NCBI RefSeq assembly: GCF_025917005.1
Contig: NZ_CP078091.1
Span: forward strand, 1,922,001-1,986,000
Origin: Porphyrobacter sp. ULC335
Lineage (GTDB): Bacteria > Pseudomonadota > Alphaproteobacteria > Sphingomonadales > Sphingomonadaceae
Direction of reading: 5' to 3'
Length of the DNA: 64,000 bases
The translations under genes and the position numbers were made by a program. Within the stretch, counting starts at the first letter, position 1. Each line of letters opens with the position of its first letter. The notes beneath the pieces are model-generated. The model was given only the letters and a program-made list of their open reading frames with translations. It had not been told where the DNA came from and searched no databases. This document shows, one piece after another, positions 26,703-35,911 of this stretch.

Positions 26703-27143
26703 TCAGGCCGCCAGCTCGATCGGTTCGTCCGCCATCAGCCGTGCCAGATCGAGCACCATGACCATGTCGTCGCCCAGCGGGGCAATACCTTCGAGGAAGT
26801 GGGTGATCGTTTCATGCCCCATTGCGTCGGGCTGCTGGAGCGTGCCCGCCTCGATCGAGACAATGTCGGCAACATCATGGACAATCAGCCCGCGCATCTG
26901 GCCTTCGTGTTCGATCACGATGATCGGGTTGCGGGGGGTGGCATCGGTCGGCGTCCAGCCGAGCCGTGCGGCAAGGTCGATCACCGGCAGCACCGCGCCG
27001 CGCAGGTTGACGACGCCCGCGACATAGTCGGGCACGCGCGGCAGACGGGTGACGGGCGACCATGCGCGGATTTCGCGCACAGTCATGATGTCGATGCCGA
27101 AGCGCTGGCTGGCGATGCCGAAGGTGATGAGTTCGTGGCGCAT
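26703..27143 (-). CDS. cheW: Chemotaxis coupling protein CheW
   Basis: This 146-residue single CheW domain begins 'LITFGIASQRFGIDIMTVREI'. It contains 'TRLPRVPDYVAGVVNLRGAVLPVIDLAARLG', the conserved NLRG turn that contacts receptor and CheA. It links MCP tips to CheA in the cytoplasmic signalling array. It is next to last in the operon, 22 bases after cheY. Confidence 0.95.
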   Translation of the reverse strand: MRHELITFGIASQRFGIDIMTVREIRAWSPVTRLPRVPDYVAGVVNLRGAVLPVIDLAARLGWTPTDATPRNPIIVIEHEGQMRGLIVHDVADIVSIEAGTLQQPDAMGHETITHFLEGIAPLGDDMVMVLDLARLMADEPIELAA

Positions 27144-27165
27144 GGGTGCGGTTCCTTGGGCGGGA

Positions 27166-27549
27166 TCAGTGGATCACGCGGCGCAGCGCGGCGGTGAGCT
27201 TGTCAGCATCGAACGGCTTGACGATCCAGCCTGTCGCGCCTGCATTGCGGGCGCGCTGCTTTTTCTCGTCGGAGCTTTCGGTCGTCAGCACCAGGATCGG
27301 GCGTTCTGCATGCAGCGCGCTGGTGCGCAATTTCTCGATGAGCCCGAACCCGTCCAGGCGCGGCATGTTGATATCGGTGATGATCACATCGACCTCGTTC
27401 GACGCGAGCCACTCAAGCGCTTCCTGACCGTCCTCGCATTGCTCGACTGCGAAGCCGCGGGACGTCAGGGCGCCAAGCAGCAGCGCGCGCATGGATGCGC
27501 TGTCGTCGACCGTGAGAACACGGATGGTGGCCGGGTTGCTGAATTCCAT
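27166..27549 (-). CDS. cheY: Chemotaxis response regulator CheY
   Basis: This 127-residue lone receiver domain has the acidic pair 'VDDSAS', phospho-acceptor Asp in 'VDVIITDINMPRLDGF', switch Thr in 'ILVLTTESSDEK' and the invariant Lys in 'GWIVKPFDADKL'. Phosphorylated by CheA, it carries the signal to a motor or other effector. I prefer the start at 27549 because GGAG sits six bases upstream; an in-frame ATG at 27561 would add four residues. The effector is unclear since no flagellar gene is in the window. Confidence 0.93.
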   Translation of the reverse strand: MEFSNPATIRVLTVDDSASMRALLLGALTSRGFAVEQCEDGQEALEWLASNEVDVIITDINMPRLDGFGLIEKLRTSALHAERPILVLTTESSDEKKQRARNAGATGWIVKPFDADKLTAALRRVIH

Positions 27550-27567
27550 GATGTGCTCCATTTGGTC

Positions 27568-28137
27568 CTAGAATAGCTCGACCGTCCCAAGTGCCGATTG
27601 CGGCCGCCCCAGTGGTTTCTGCGTAGGAGCGGTCTCTGCCGGCACGAGCCGCGCACGCACCTGCCCGCTGGCAGGACGGAACTGGATCCGGCGCGCCAGT
27701 GTGCCTTCGAGATCCTCGAACACCTTGGGAATGTTCTCGCGTTCGAGGAATTGGCGGGCGAAAGCGGCATTGGCCGTACCGATCGGGCTGAGATCGGGGT
27801 TGAGATTGGCGCCGCCGTAAAGCCGCGCGCGCATCCGGCTCTTGTGCGCGCCCATGCCCAGCATCTCGTTGATCAGCAGCTCCATGAGATAGAGCCCGTA
27901 ATCGCTGTCGAAAGCCTGATTGTGGACATGGGCGGGCGGCTCGGCGAGCAGGAAGTGGTTCATGCCCCCGACCCGCGCGAGCGGATCGAACAGGCAGGTG
28001 GCAACGCAGCTGCCCAGGATGGTGCTCATCTCGACGCGGGGATCGGTGCTGGCTTTGGCCTCGCCCTGCACGATGGTGACGCGGATCGCCTCGGGCAGAG
28101 TGCCGAAGCCGGGGGGAGGCGGGCTCATGGCGGTCAT
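27568..28137 (-). CDS. cheD: Chemoreceptor glutamine deamidase CheD
   Basis: This 189-residue protein deamidates specific glutamines on MCPs to glutamate, making methylation sites. The catalytic Cys is in 'TILGSCVATCLFD' and the His in 'GGMNHFLLAEP'. 'LYGGANL' and 'IGTANAAFARQFLE' are family motifs. Its start overlaps the end of cheB by four bases, showing translational coupling. Confidence 0.94.
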   Translation of the reverse strand: MTAMSPPPPGFGTLPEAIRVTIVQGEAKASTDPRVEMSTILGSCVATCLFDPLARVGGMNHFLLAEPPAHVHNQAFDSDYGLYLMELLINEMLGMGAHKSRMRARLYGGANLNPDLSPIGTANAAFARQFLERENIPKVFEDLEGTLARRIQFRPASGQVRARLVPAETAPTQKPLGRPQSALGTVELF

Positions 28138-29195
28138 GACAGACTGACCTTTGCGAGGGTGAAGATCGCCGGAGCGATCCGTTCGAGCGGGAGCACTTCG
28201 CGCGCGGCGCCCAGCTCGATGGCGGCGCGCGGCATGCCGAAGACGACGCAGCTCGCCTGATCCTGTGCGATGGTGCGCGCGCCGATGCTCGCGAGCTGGG
28301 CCATGCCCTGCGCACCGTCCTGGCCCATGCCGGTCAGCAGGATACCCAGTGCGCGCGCGCCTTGCGCTGCACCGATGGTGGTGGCGAGAGAGGCGAACAG
28401 CCGGTCGACGCTGGGGCGGTGGCCGGACACCGGATCGCCCTCGCGCAGGACACAGCGAAGCCCCAGCGCTCCGGCGTTGGCGACTTGCAGATGGCGGTCA
28501 TTGCCCGGTGCAAGCAGCACCGTGCCCCGTTCCAGGGGCATGTCGCTTTCCGCCAGCATCACCCGCGGGCGCACCGCGCGGTTGAAGGACTGCGCGATCG
28601 CTCCGGCAAAGCAGCCGTTGATGTGCTGTACGATCAGCGTCGGCGGGCAATCCTCGGGAAAATCGGCAAGTACGGTGTGGAGTGCCTCCACCCCGCCGGT
28701 CGATGCACCGATGACGATGATCTCGGGTAGCAAGGCCGAAGCTGGGGCGGCTGCAGGCGCAGCGGCGCGCGGTGCGGGGCGGATGGGATGGGGGGCGAGG
28801 CGCACCTTCGCCGCCTCTCGCACCATGTCCACCAATGCGCCGTCGTCGCTCTCGCCGGGACGCACCCGCAGCTGCGATTTGGCGATGCAGCCGACCGCGC
28901 CGAGTTGCAGGCCCCGCGCGGTCGCGCTCGCCCCCGCCTCGGTCGCGCCGGAAACGAGGATCACCGGGGTGGGGCGCAAGGCCATGATCTTTTCGAGGAA
29001 AGACAGGCCGTCCATTCCCGGCATCTCGATATCAAGCGTGACCACATCGGGATCGAGCGACTTCATCAGCTGGCGCGCTTCTGCGGCATCGGCGGCAGTA
29101 CCGGCAACGGTGATGTCGCTTTCGCGCTCAAGCCGGTGCTGGAGCAGCGCACGCATCAGCGGGCTATCATCGACAATCAGAACCCGGATGCTCAT
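28134..29195 (-). CDS. cheB: Chemotaxis methylesterase/deamidase CheB
   Basis: This 353-residue protein has an N-terminal receiver domain ('VVTLDIEMPGMDGLSFLEKIM' region, phospho-Asp near 56), an Ala/Pro-rich linker and a methylesterase domain. The full catalytic triad is present: Ser165 in 'IVIGASTGGVEA', His191 in 'IVQHINGC' and Asp293 in 'LTGMGQDGAQGM'. It removes methyl groups from MCP glutamates for adaptation when phosphorylated by CheA. It overlaps cheR by four bases and cheD by four bases. A second, catalytically altered paralogue lies at 43267. Confidence 0.96.
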   Translation of the reverse strand: MSIRVLIVDDSPLMRALLQHRLERESDITVAGTAADAAEARQLMKSLDPDVVTLDIEMPGMDGLSFLEKIMALRPTPVILVSGATEAGASATARGLQLGAVGCIAKSQLRVRPGESDDGALVDMVREAAKVRLAPHPIRPAPRAAAPAAAPASALLPEIIVIGASTGGVEALHTVLADFPEDCPPTLIVQHINGCFAGAIAQSFNRAVRPRVMLAESDMPLERGTVLLAPGNDRHLQVANAGALGLRCVLREGDPVSGHRPSVDRLFASLATTIGAAQGARALGILLTGMGQDGAQGMAQLASIGARTIAQDQASCVVFGMPRAAIELGAAREVLPLERIAPAIFTLAKVSLS

Positions 29196-30085
29196 GCCAC
29201 GCCTTTCCGCCGGTAAATTGTTGGCCCGACCGGATCGAGCAGCGCCGTGGCCGGGCCGCTGACACGTTCGGAGTGGCCGATGTAAAGATAGCCGCCGGGC
29301 ACCAACTGGCGGGCGAAACGCTCGACCAGCCGCTCCTTGGTGGGCACGTCGAAATAGATCATCACATTGCGGCAGAAGATCACATCGAACGGGCGCTGCA
29401 TCGGCCAGTCACCCATCAGGTTAAGCTCGCGGAAGCGCACCATCGCCTGCACGGCGGGATCGATGGCAAGACGTGGCTCGCTCTTGCCCTGTTCCGCCAT
29501 GCACCAGATGCGGCGCAGATTGTCCGGCAGGGCTTCCAGCGCACTCGCCGGGTAACTCGCTACTCGTGCACCCGCCAGCGCGTTGACCGAAATGTCGCTG
29601 GCGAGCGCCAGTAGTTTGCTGCGCGCGATCTTGAGACCTGCCGAGCGATCGGGTCCGAGCAGCACCATCAACAGCGTCCAGATTTCCTCGCCTGTCGAAC
29701 ACCCCGCCGACCAGATCCGCACTTCCTCATTCGCCTGTGCGCGGCGCACCAGATCGGGGCGCAAAACGGTTTCGAAGTGATCGAAATGGTGCGGCTCGCG
29801 GTGGAAATAGGTGTGGTTGGTGGTCAGCGCGGCAACCACCTCTGTCATCGTCCGCGCGTCGCCCTGCAATGCGTCGAGAAACGCACCAAAGCTCGTCAGC
29901 CCGCTGCGCCGCACCAGCGGGGCCAGCCGCGAATAGGCGAGCATTTTCTTGCGCTCGGTCAGCACGATCCCTGTTTCGGCATGGATCAGATCGGCGATGC
30001 GGCGGAAGTCGGCCTCGCTGTAGATGGCGGGGCTGACGCCGGGAACCATGCTATCGGCGGCCGCGGTGGCAGATGAGACGTGCAT
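29192..30085 (-). CDS. cheR: Chemotaxis protein methyltransferase CheR
   Basis: This 297-residue SAM-dependent enzyme methylates receptor glutamates. It has an N-terminal helical domain ('RIADLIHAETGIVLTERKKMLAYSRLAPLVR'). Its SAM-binding motif is 'VRIWSAGCSTGEEIWTLLMVL', and 'DVIFCRNVMIYFD' and 'YLYIGHSERVSG' are family signatures. The inserted beta-subdomain that can grip C-terminal receptor pentapeptides is present by length. Two MCPs here end in a matching xWxxF tail. Confidence 0.96.
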   Translation of the reverse strand: MHVSSATAAADSMVPGVSPAIYSEADFRRIADLIHAETGIVLTERKKMLAYSRLAPLVRRSGLTSFGAFLDALQGDARTMTEVVAALTTNHTYFHREPHHFDHFETVLRPDLVRRAQANEEVRIWSAGCSTGEEIWTLLMVLLGPDRSAGLKIARSKLLALASDISVNALAGARVASYPASALEALPDNLRRIWCMAEQGKSEPRLAIDPAVQAMVRFRELNLMGDWPMQRPFDVIFCRNVMIYFDVPTKERLVERFARQLVPGGYLYIGHSERVSGPATALLDPVGPTIYRRKGVA

Positions 30086-30087
30086 GG

Positions 30088-32214
30088 TCAGGCAGCTGCG
30101 GCCAGCGCGGGACTACCGATGGACCGGGCAGCCTTGCTGGCGATGAAGTCGACATCGACGATCAGCGCGACCTTGCCGTTGCCGAGGATCGTCGCCCCCG
30201 CCACAGAATCGATCTGGCGGTAATGCGCGTCGAGCGCCTTGATCACGAATTGGCGTTGATCGGTGATCGTGTCGACCAACAAGGCGGCGCGGCCGTGACC
30301 TTCGGTCTCGACCAGCACCAGCACACCTTCGCACGGATTGCTGACCGCCTTGTTTGCGCCGGTCAGCAATCCGAGCGGCACGATCGGCACAAAGCTTCCC
30401 CGCGCGTTCAGCATTTGCGCGGAGGTCCCCATTCCCTTGACGTCGGCAGGGGTGGGGCGGAGGCTTTCGATCACGTGGGTGAGCGGGATCACCAGCGATT
30501 GGTCGCCGACCTGCACAATCATGCCGTCCGAAATCGCCAGAGTCAGCGGCAGGGCGAGAGAGAAAGTGGTGCCCTTTCCGGGCGTGCTTTCGATGGTGAT
30601 GCGCCCGCCCAGCTCCTTCACGTTTTGCTTGACCACATCCATGCCCACGCCGCGGCCCGAGATGTTCGAGACCTGCGCGGCGGTGGAGAAGCCGGGGGCG
30701 AAGATCAGCTGGTTGATTTCATCGTCCGACAGCAGCGCCTCTGGCGCAACGAGGTCATTGGCGATCGCCTTGGCCAGCACGCGGTCACGGTCGATCCCGC
30801 GCCCGTCGTCGCTGATGCGAATGATGATGCGCCCGGCCTTTTGTTCGGCGGAAAGAGTAAGCGTGCCTTCCGGGTCCTTGCCCGCCGCGCGGCGTTCTTC
30901 CGGCGGTTCGATCCCGTGGTCGACCGCATTGCGGATGAGGTGCGTCATCGGTTCGCTCAGCCGCTCGATCACGGTCTTGTCGAGCTCGGTGGTCTCGCCC
31001 GCGACCTCCAGCTTCACGTGCTTGCCGGTGCTGCTGCCGAGCTCTCGCAGCAGGCGCGGCACGCGCCCGAACACCGAGCTGATCGGCTGCGCGCGGAACG
31101 CCATGGCGTGTTCCTGGATGTCGCGCACCAGCGTCTCGATCAGCGCCAGTTCCTCGATATGGGCGAGGTTCTCGTTGGTGAGGCGCTGGGCGAGCATGGC
31201 CTGCGCGATCACCAGCTCGCCCACGCCGTCGATCAGCATGTCGAGCTTCTTGAGGTCGATCCGGACGGACTGGTTCGCGGCGGGCGGCGCTGCTGCGGGG
31301 TTGGGCGGGGCAGCGGGTCCGCTGGTGCCGGGATCGGACTTGGCAGGGGCTTGCGGCGGCTCACCTCCGATGTGATGTGCCACGGCCGCAGCCGAGGCGA
31401 CCTGCACGGCAACACGCGGCGGCGGCATCGCGCTGTCAGCACCATAGGAAAGCGCGACCTCGTCGCCCACGAAGTCGAAGATTTCCGCCACCGCCTCGCG
31501 GGTGACATTGCCGGGCATCCTGAACGTCCAGCCGAGATAGCCTTCCCCGACAGCCAGGCGTTCAAAAGTCGGGACTGCAGAGAAATCGCAAGCCTCGCAA
31601 GTACCGCCGAGATCGGTAAGTTCGCGCAGCCACAGCAGTGGCTCGCTGCCCTTGGTCATCGCCCCGGCGTGGGGGCGGATATGGACGAGCCAGGTCTCGG
31701 GCACGGCAGGCGCAGGGGCAGGCGCGGCGAGCTCATCAAGCAGCGCGTCGAGATCATCGAAAGCAGGCGCAGGCGTGGGAACGGGCGCAGGCGCCGGCGT
31801 AGGCGTGGGGGCCGGGGCAGGGCTGGCCAAGCCGGCACCGCCTGCCTGTGCGGCCTCAAGCCGTTCGAGCAGGTCGGCATCCTCAGGCGGAGCGGTCCCG
31901 CCGCGCGCCGCTTCGACATGATCGCGCAGGCAATCCAGCGCCTGCAGCAGCAGATCGACCAGCACGGGTTCCACCGGCACCTTGCCCTCGCGGACGTCGG
32001 CAAGCAGGGTTTCGAAGCCGTGGGTGAAGGCTTGCAGCGGCAAGTGGCCGAAAGCCCCTGCGCCGCCCTTGATCGAGTGCACCCCGCGAAAGATCGCATT
32101 GATCGTCTCGCTGTCATGGGTGCCTTCGCGGCAGGCGGCAAGGCCCGCCTCGGTGGCTTCGAGCGCTTCTTCGCATTCGACGAAGAAGATCTGCTGGATG
32201 TCGTCTTCGGTCAT
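30088..32214 (-). CDS. cheA: Chemotaxis histidine kinase CheA
   Basis: This 708-residue kinase has the complete domain order. The P1 Hpt domain carries phospho-His in 'FRGVHSIKGGAGAFG' (about residue 48). An Ala/Pro linker leads to a P2-like region ('WLVHIRPHAGAMTKGSEPLLWLREL'-type strands, about residues 175-260). P3 dimerisation is 'IDLKKLDMLIDGVGELVIAQA'. The P4 ATPase has N-box 'HLIRNAVDHGIE', G1 'DDGRGID' and G2 'GRGVGMDVVK'. The P5 CheW-like tail contains 'NARGSFVPIVPLGLL'. It phosphorylates CheY and CheB. Its start overlaps the STAS gene by four bases. Confidence 0.96.
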   Translation of the reverse strand: MTEDDIQQIFFVECEEALEATEAGLAACREGTHDSETINAIFRGVHSIKGGAGAFGHLPLQAFTHGFETLLADVREGKVPVEPVLVDLLLQALDCLRDHVEAARGGTAPPEDADLLERLEAAQAGGAGLASPAPAPTPTPAPAPVPTPAPAFDDLDALLDELAAPAPAPAVPETWLVHIRPHAGAMTKGSEPLLWLRELTDLGGTCEACDFSAVPTFERLAVGEGYLGWTFRMPGNVTREAVAEIFDFVGDEVALSYGADSAMPPPRVAVQVASAAAVAHHIGGEPPQAPAKSDPGTSGPAAPPNPAAAPPAANQSVRIDLKKLDMLIDGVGELVIAQAMLAQRLTNENLAHIEELALIETLVRDIQEHAMAFRAQPISSVFGRVPRLLRELGSSTGKHVKLEVAGETTELDKTVIERLSEPMTHLIRNAVDHGIEPPEERRAAGKDPEGTLTLSAEQKAGRIIIRISDDGRGIDRDRVLAKAIANDLVAPEALLSDDEINQLIFAPGFSTAAQVSNISGRGVGMDVVKQNVKELGGRITIESTPGKGTTFSLALPLTLAISDGMIVQVGDQSLVIPLTHVIESLRPTPADVKGMGTSAQMLNARGSFVPIVPLGLLTGANKAVSNPCEGVLVLVETEGHGRAALLVDTITDQRQFVIKALDAHYRQIDSVAGATILGNGKVALIVDVDFIASKAARSIGSPALAAAA

Positions 32215-32468
32215 GCCGCCACTCCTTCCAGCACCACATGTTCAAGCCGGGTGAGATGCAGCGCCGCGGTAAAGGCAGCGCTAGGCTCGCGGATCGCGAT
32301 CCCGCCTTCGCTGCGCGCGGCCGATACCAGCAATTGCAGCATCGCCTGACCGATCCGCTCGACGCGGGCAGCATCAACGACAAGCGGCGCCGGCCCGAGC
32401 GATTCCGCGAATTCAGGATAAAGCGCCGCGGCGGCGCCCCGGTCGCAGACGGGGGGAAGGGTGATCAT
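32211..32468 (-). CDS. Small STAS-domain protein
   Basis: This 85-residue protein has the STAS/anti-sigma-antagonist pattern: 'LPPVCDRGAAAALYPEFAESL', then 'LVVDAARVERIGQAMLQLLVSAAR', then 'AAFTAALHLTRLEHVV'. The usual phosphorylatable Ser after the Asp strand is replaced by Arg/Ile ('VERIGQ'), so regulation by a kinase is uncertain. STAS proteins next to cheA occur in many che operons with no settled role. It overlaps cheA by four bases. Confidence 0.75.
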   Translation of the reverse strand: MITLPPVCDRGAAAALYPEFAESLGPAPLVVDAARVERIGQAMLQLLVSAARSEGGIAIREPSAAFTAALHLTRLEHVVLEGVAA

Positions 32469-32517
32469 CGGGGCGGACCTTTTGCAGGCAGAAAGCAGGC
32501 GGGCGGCGTTGGCGGTA

Positions 32518-33999
32518 TCAGAACTCGCTCCAGTCGTCCTCGTCGAAGGCGGTTGTGAGGGCTGGTGCGGGTTTGCGGGCGAGGTTGCCGGTGACTGGCG
32601 GCGGTGCGGGCTGTGCGGGCTGTGCGGGCTTGCGGGGTGCGGGGGCCATGCGCGCGGCTGGAGCCGGAGCCGGTGTGCGGGCGGGGATGGGGGCGACGAA
32701 GCTTGCAGGTGCTGCCTGTCCTGCGCCGCTCACCCGGAACTGGGCGACCAGCTCGCTGAGGCGCTGGGCTTCGGAGGACAGGCTGCGGGTGGCGGCGGTC
32801 GATTGTTCGACCATCGCTGCGTTTTGCTGGGTCATGCGGTCGATGGTGCCGACCGCAACGTTCACCTGCTCGAGGTTGCTGGCCTGCGCGGTGGTGGTCT
32901 CGGCGATCGCGCCGACCTGCTCGGTGACCGATCCGACCTGCGCGACGATCTCGGCGAGCAGCGTGCCGGTCTCGCCGACCAGGCTCACTCCGTCGCCGAC
33001 ATGGGCGGTGGACTTGTCGATCAGGGCCTTGATGTCGCGCGCGGCCTCGGCAGAGCGCTGGGCGAGGGCGCGGACCTCGTTGGCGACCACGGCAAAGCCC
33101 TTGCCCGCCTCGCCGGCGCGCGCGGCTTCGACGCCGGCGTTGAGCGCGAGCAGGTTGGTCTGGAAGGCGATGCCGTCGATTACGTCGATGATCTGGGTGA
33201 TCTCGCGCGCGGAGTGCTCGATCGCGCCCATTGCGGCGACGGCCTTGCCGACCACGGCCCCGCCCTCGGTGGCGCGGGTGTGGGTCTTGGCGATGGCGGT
33301 CTTGGCGGCGATGGCGTTGTCGGCGGACTGGCGGGTGAGGCTGACGGTGGTGCCGACCGACGCGGCGGTCTCTTCGAGGCTGGCGGCCTGTTGTTCGTTG
33401 CGCAGGGCGAGGTCTTCGGACGCGGCGCGGATTTCGTCGGAACTGGTGCGCACGCCGCTGGCGGTGGAGCGCACCGCACCGATCATCGCCTCAAGCTTGC
33501 CGACTGAGGCGTTGAAGGCATCCTGCAACCGCTGATGCTCGCCCGGCGGCATGCCGATGATCCGGTGAGTCAGATCACCCTCGGCAAGGCGGTCCAACGC
33601 ACCGGAGAGAGTCTCGACGAGTTGTTCGGCCTGTCCAGTTGCTGTCTGGCTCTGCTCGGCAGTCTCGCGGAAAACGCTCATCGCCACGCTCATTCTACCG
33701 ACGCAGTCCGTATGGTCGGCATGGGGAAATGGCGTGATCAAATCGCCTGCAGCCAGCGCTTCCATGCGCACGACCGTGTCCACATAGGGGGCACAAATCA
33801 GCTCCTTGGCAACGACCATCATCACAAACGCACCGAGCGATGTGGCAAGCGTCAGGAGGACAGCGCCCAGATGACCGGTTGCACCTTGCATGACCAGCAC
33901 AGCGGTCAGCAGGTTCACCATTCCCAGCGCCCCGGTCGCCGCGATCAGCAGTGTGAACTTGCGACGGATCGGTGCATGCTTCTTGAACCAGCTAATCAT
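32518..33999 (-). CDS. Methyl-accepting chemotaxis protein with xWxxF tail (MCP-1)
   Basis: This 493-residue receptor has two closely spaced membrane helices (about residues 14-35 and 42-62), almost no periplasmic loop, a HAMP domain and a long signalling hairpin. The tip is '[36 protein letters not shown]', cut here to '[19 protein letters not shown]'. Lack of a sensor loop suggests it senses membrane state, internal cues or a partner. The last five residues DWSEF fit the xWxxF tether that recruits CheR and CheB. The last ~365 residues are almost identical to those of the MCP at 41131. It is 49 bases upstream of the STAS gene. Confidence 0.93.
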   Translation of the reverse strand: MISWFKKHAPIRRKFTLLIAATGALGMVNLLTAVLVMQGATGHLGAVLLTLATSLGAFVMMVVAKELICAPYVDTVVRMEALAAGDLITPFPHADHTDCVGRMSVAMSVFRETAEQSQTATGQAEQLVETLSGALDRLAEGDLTHRIIGMPPGEHQRLQDAFNASVGKLEAMIGAVRSTASGVRTSSDEIRAASEDLALRNEQQAASLEETAASVGTTVSLTRQSADNAIAAKTAIAKTHTRATEGGAVVGKAVAAMGAIEHSAREITQIIDVIDGIAFQTNLLALNAGVEAARAGEAGKGFAVVANEVRALAQRSAEAARDIKALIDKSTAHVGDGVSLVGETGTLLAEIVAQVGSVTEQVGAIAETTTAQASNLEQVNVAVGTIDRMTQQNAAMVEQSTAATRSLSSEAQRLSELVAQFRVSGAGQAAPASFVAPIPARTPAPAPAARMAPAPRKPAQPAQPAPPPVTGNLARKPAPALTTAFDEDDWSEF

Positions 34000-34090
34000 G
34001 AGTCTGCCCTTCGGGATTTTTCAGAAGTCGCTTTATGTCGTCGGGTTAAAGAGGTCTTGTCGCGGGAATTAGGAGCAATCCCCTAGCGGC

Positions 34091-35869
34091 TCATGCGGCA
34101 AGGATGCTGCGTCCGTGCCGATCTCCGGGCATGATGACCGCGCGAAGATGATCGTCTTCGCCAATCGATCCATCTCCGATCCGGAACCCCGCAAAGGTCG
34201 CTGCCAACTGCCTCGCCTCGTGGTTAAGGTTCTTGGTTGCGGCGTTGGTTTCTTCGACCATCGCGGCGTTCTGCTGGGTCATCTTGTCCATCGCGCCGAT
34301 GGTTTCGTTGACCTTGCGCAGCGCGACGCTCTGTTCGCTGACCGCTTCGGCGATCGTGGTAACCGCCTCGGTTACCTCACCGACCCGGGCGATGATGGTT
34401 TGCAGCGCCGAGCCGGTTTCATTGACCAGCGAGACGCCGGTCTGGACATGTCCGTTCACAGCATCGACGCGCTTCTTGATCTCGCTCGCGGCTTCGGTCG
34501 CGCGCATCGACAGGGCACGCACTTCGGAGGCGACCACCGAGAAGCCTTTACCAGCCTCGCCAGCGCGCGCCGCTTCGACCCCTGCGTTCAGCGCGAGCAA
34601 GTTGGTCTGGAAGGCGATGGTGTCGATCATCGCGGTAATTTCAGAAATCTCGACGGACGCAGTTTCTATCTGGCCCATCGCCTGGATGGCGCGGCCCACC
34701 ACTTCGCCGCCGTTTGTCGCCTCATCTCGCGCATCCTGCATCGATCCGCTGACACCCACCGCGAGACCCGCGTTCGCTTCGATATTCGCGGTGAGGCTCG
34801 CCATCGTGCTCGATGAAAGTTGCAGGCGTGCGGCCTGATCCTCGCTGCGGCTGGCCAGATCGGTCATCGCGTGTTCGATCTCGCCCGAGGTCAGGTTGAT
34901 CGAGCCGATGCTTTCATTGACCGCGCCCATCGCCTGACACAATCGCTCCATCGCGCCGTTGAAGTCGCTGGCGAGTGACTGGAACGCGGGCGGCATATCG
35001 GTCAGACGCACGGTCAGGTCGGAATGGGCGACCGCCGAAAGGTGCTGGCCGATCCGCGCCACTGCGTCCTCACGCTCGGCAACCGCGCGCTGGCGCTCGA
35101 TGGCGGCGTCGCGGAACACCAGCATCGCCTGCGCCATTGCGCCCAGTTCGTCGGCGCGCTCGGTGCCGGGAATGGCGATGTCGTTCGCGCCCTGCGACAG
35201 ATCCGTCACAGCCTTCGTGAGCGCGACGATGGGCTGCGCGATGGACCGGGTCAGCCCGCGCGCCAGCACGAGCGCCAGTCCGATGAGGATGGCAGAACCA
35301 AGGCCAAGGGCAATCCACGCCAGCATGATGACACTGGCCTGCCGTTCACTTTCCGCTGCGATGGCGGCGTGCTGGGCATCGCGGATTTCGCGCAAGGGGT
35401 TGACGGCATCGCTGACCAGCACCCGCTTGCCCGCCATGCGGATCGCCGCCTGCGCCGCATCGCGCTGCCCCGATTTGACCACGGCGACATATTTGTCGCC
35501 CCAGTCACGCCGCCACTTGAGCGTTTCCGCACGCGACACCCGCACCAGTTCCTGCAATGCCGGAACAGTCAGGATTTCCTCAAGTTCGCGCGAGGCTTTG
35601 TCGTAATCGTCGCGGCCTTCGTAATAGGATTTGAGATAGCTTTGATCTGCCGTCACCAGAAAGCCGCGAAGCTGGCTGTTCTGGCGCAGCAATGCGGTTT
35701 CCAGCGCTAGCACATCGGCGAGGATTTCCTGGCTCTGCGTGTTACGCGCCGTGACCGAGGAGATCATCGCCAGGCTGACCCCGCAGGCAATCATCACGGC
35801 CGCAGCCACCACGTTGAGAACCACGAAGGCAAAGCCGAGGCGGCGCGGAATATTCATGCGGTCAAGCAC
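34091..35869 (-). CDS. Methyl-accepting chemotaxis protein with four-helix periplasmic sensor (MCP-2)
   Basis: This 592-residue receptor has an N-terminal helix, a periplasmic helical sensor of about 150 residues resembling CHASE3/4HB ('[19 protein letters not shown]'), a second helix near residue 185, a HAMP domain and a signalling hairpin with '[19 protein letters not shown]'. It ends without the xWxxF pentapeptide, unlike its neighbours. The GTG start at 35869 is backed by GAGAGGAA upstream; an ATG four codons later is possible. It begins only 42 bases after the TonB-dependent receptor gene. Confidence 0.92.
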   Translation of the reverse strand: MLDRMNIPRRLGFAFVVLNVVAAAVMIACGVSLAMISSVTARNTQSQEILADVLALETALLRQNSQLRGFLVTADQSYLKSYYEGRDDYDKASRELEEILTVPALQELVRVSRAETLKWRRDWGDKYVAVVKSGQRDAAQAAIRMAGKRVLVSDAVNPLREIRDAQHAAIAAESERQASVIMLAWIALGLGSAILIGLALVLARGLTRSIAQPIVALTKAVTDLSQGANDIAIPGTERADELGAMAQAMLVFRDAAIERQRAVAEREDAVARIGQHLSAVAHSDLTVRLTDMPPAFQSLASDFNGAMERLCQAMGAVNESIGSINLTSGEIEHAMTDLASRSEDQAARLQLSSSTMASLTANIEANAGLAVGVSGSMQDARDEATNGGEVVGRAIQAMGQIETASVEISEITAMIDTIAFQTNLLALNAGVEAARAGEAGKGFSVVASEVRALSMRATEAASEIKKRVDAVNGHVQTGVSLVNETGSALQTIIARVGEVTEAVTTIAEAVSEQSVALRKVNETIGAMDKMTQQNAAMVEETNAATKNLNHEARQLAATFAGFRIGDGSIGEDDHLRAVIMPGDRHGRSILAA

Positions 35870-35911
35870 GGATCAGGATTCCTCTCGTCGAGAATTGCGG
35901 TGGCGAAGCGA

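Noticed and set aside
30073-32349. Long plus-strand frame opposite cheA
   Set aside because: It is antisense to a fully supported CheA; composition is typical of a shadow frame.
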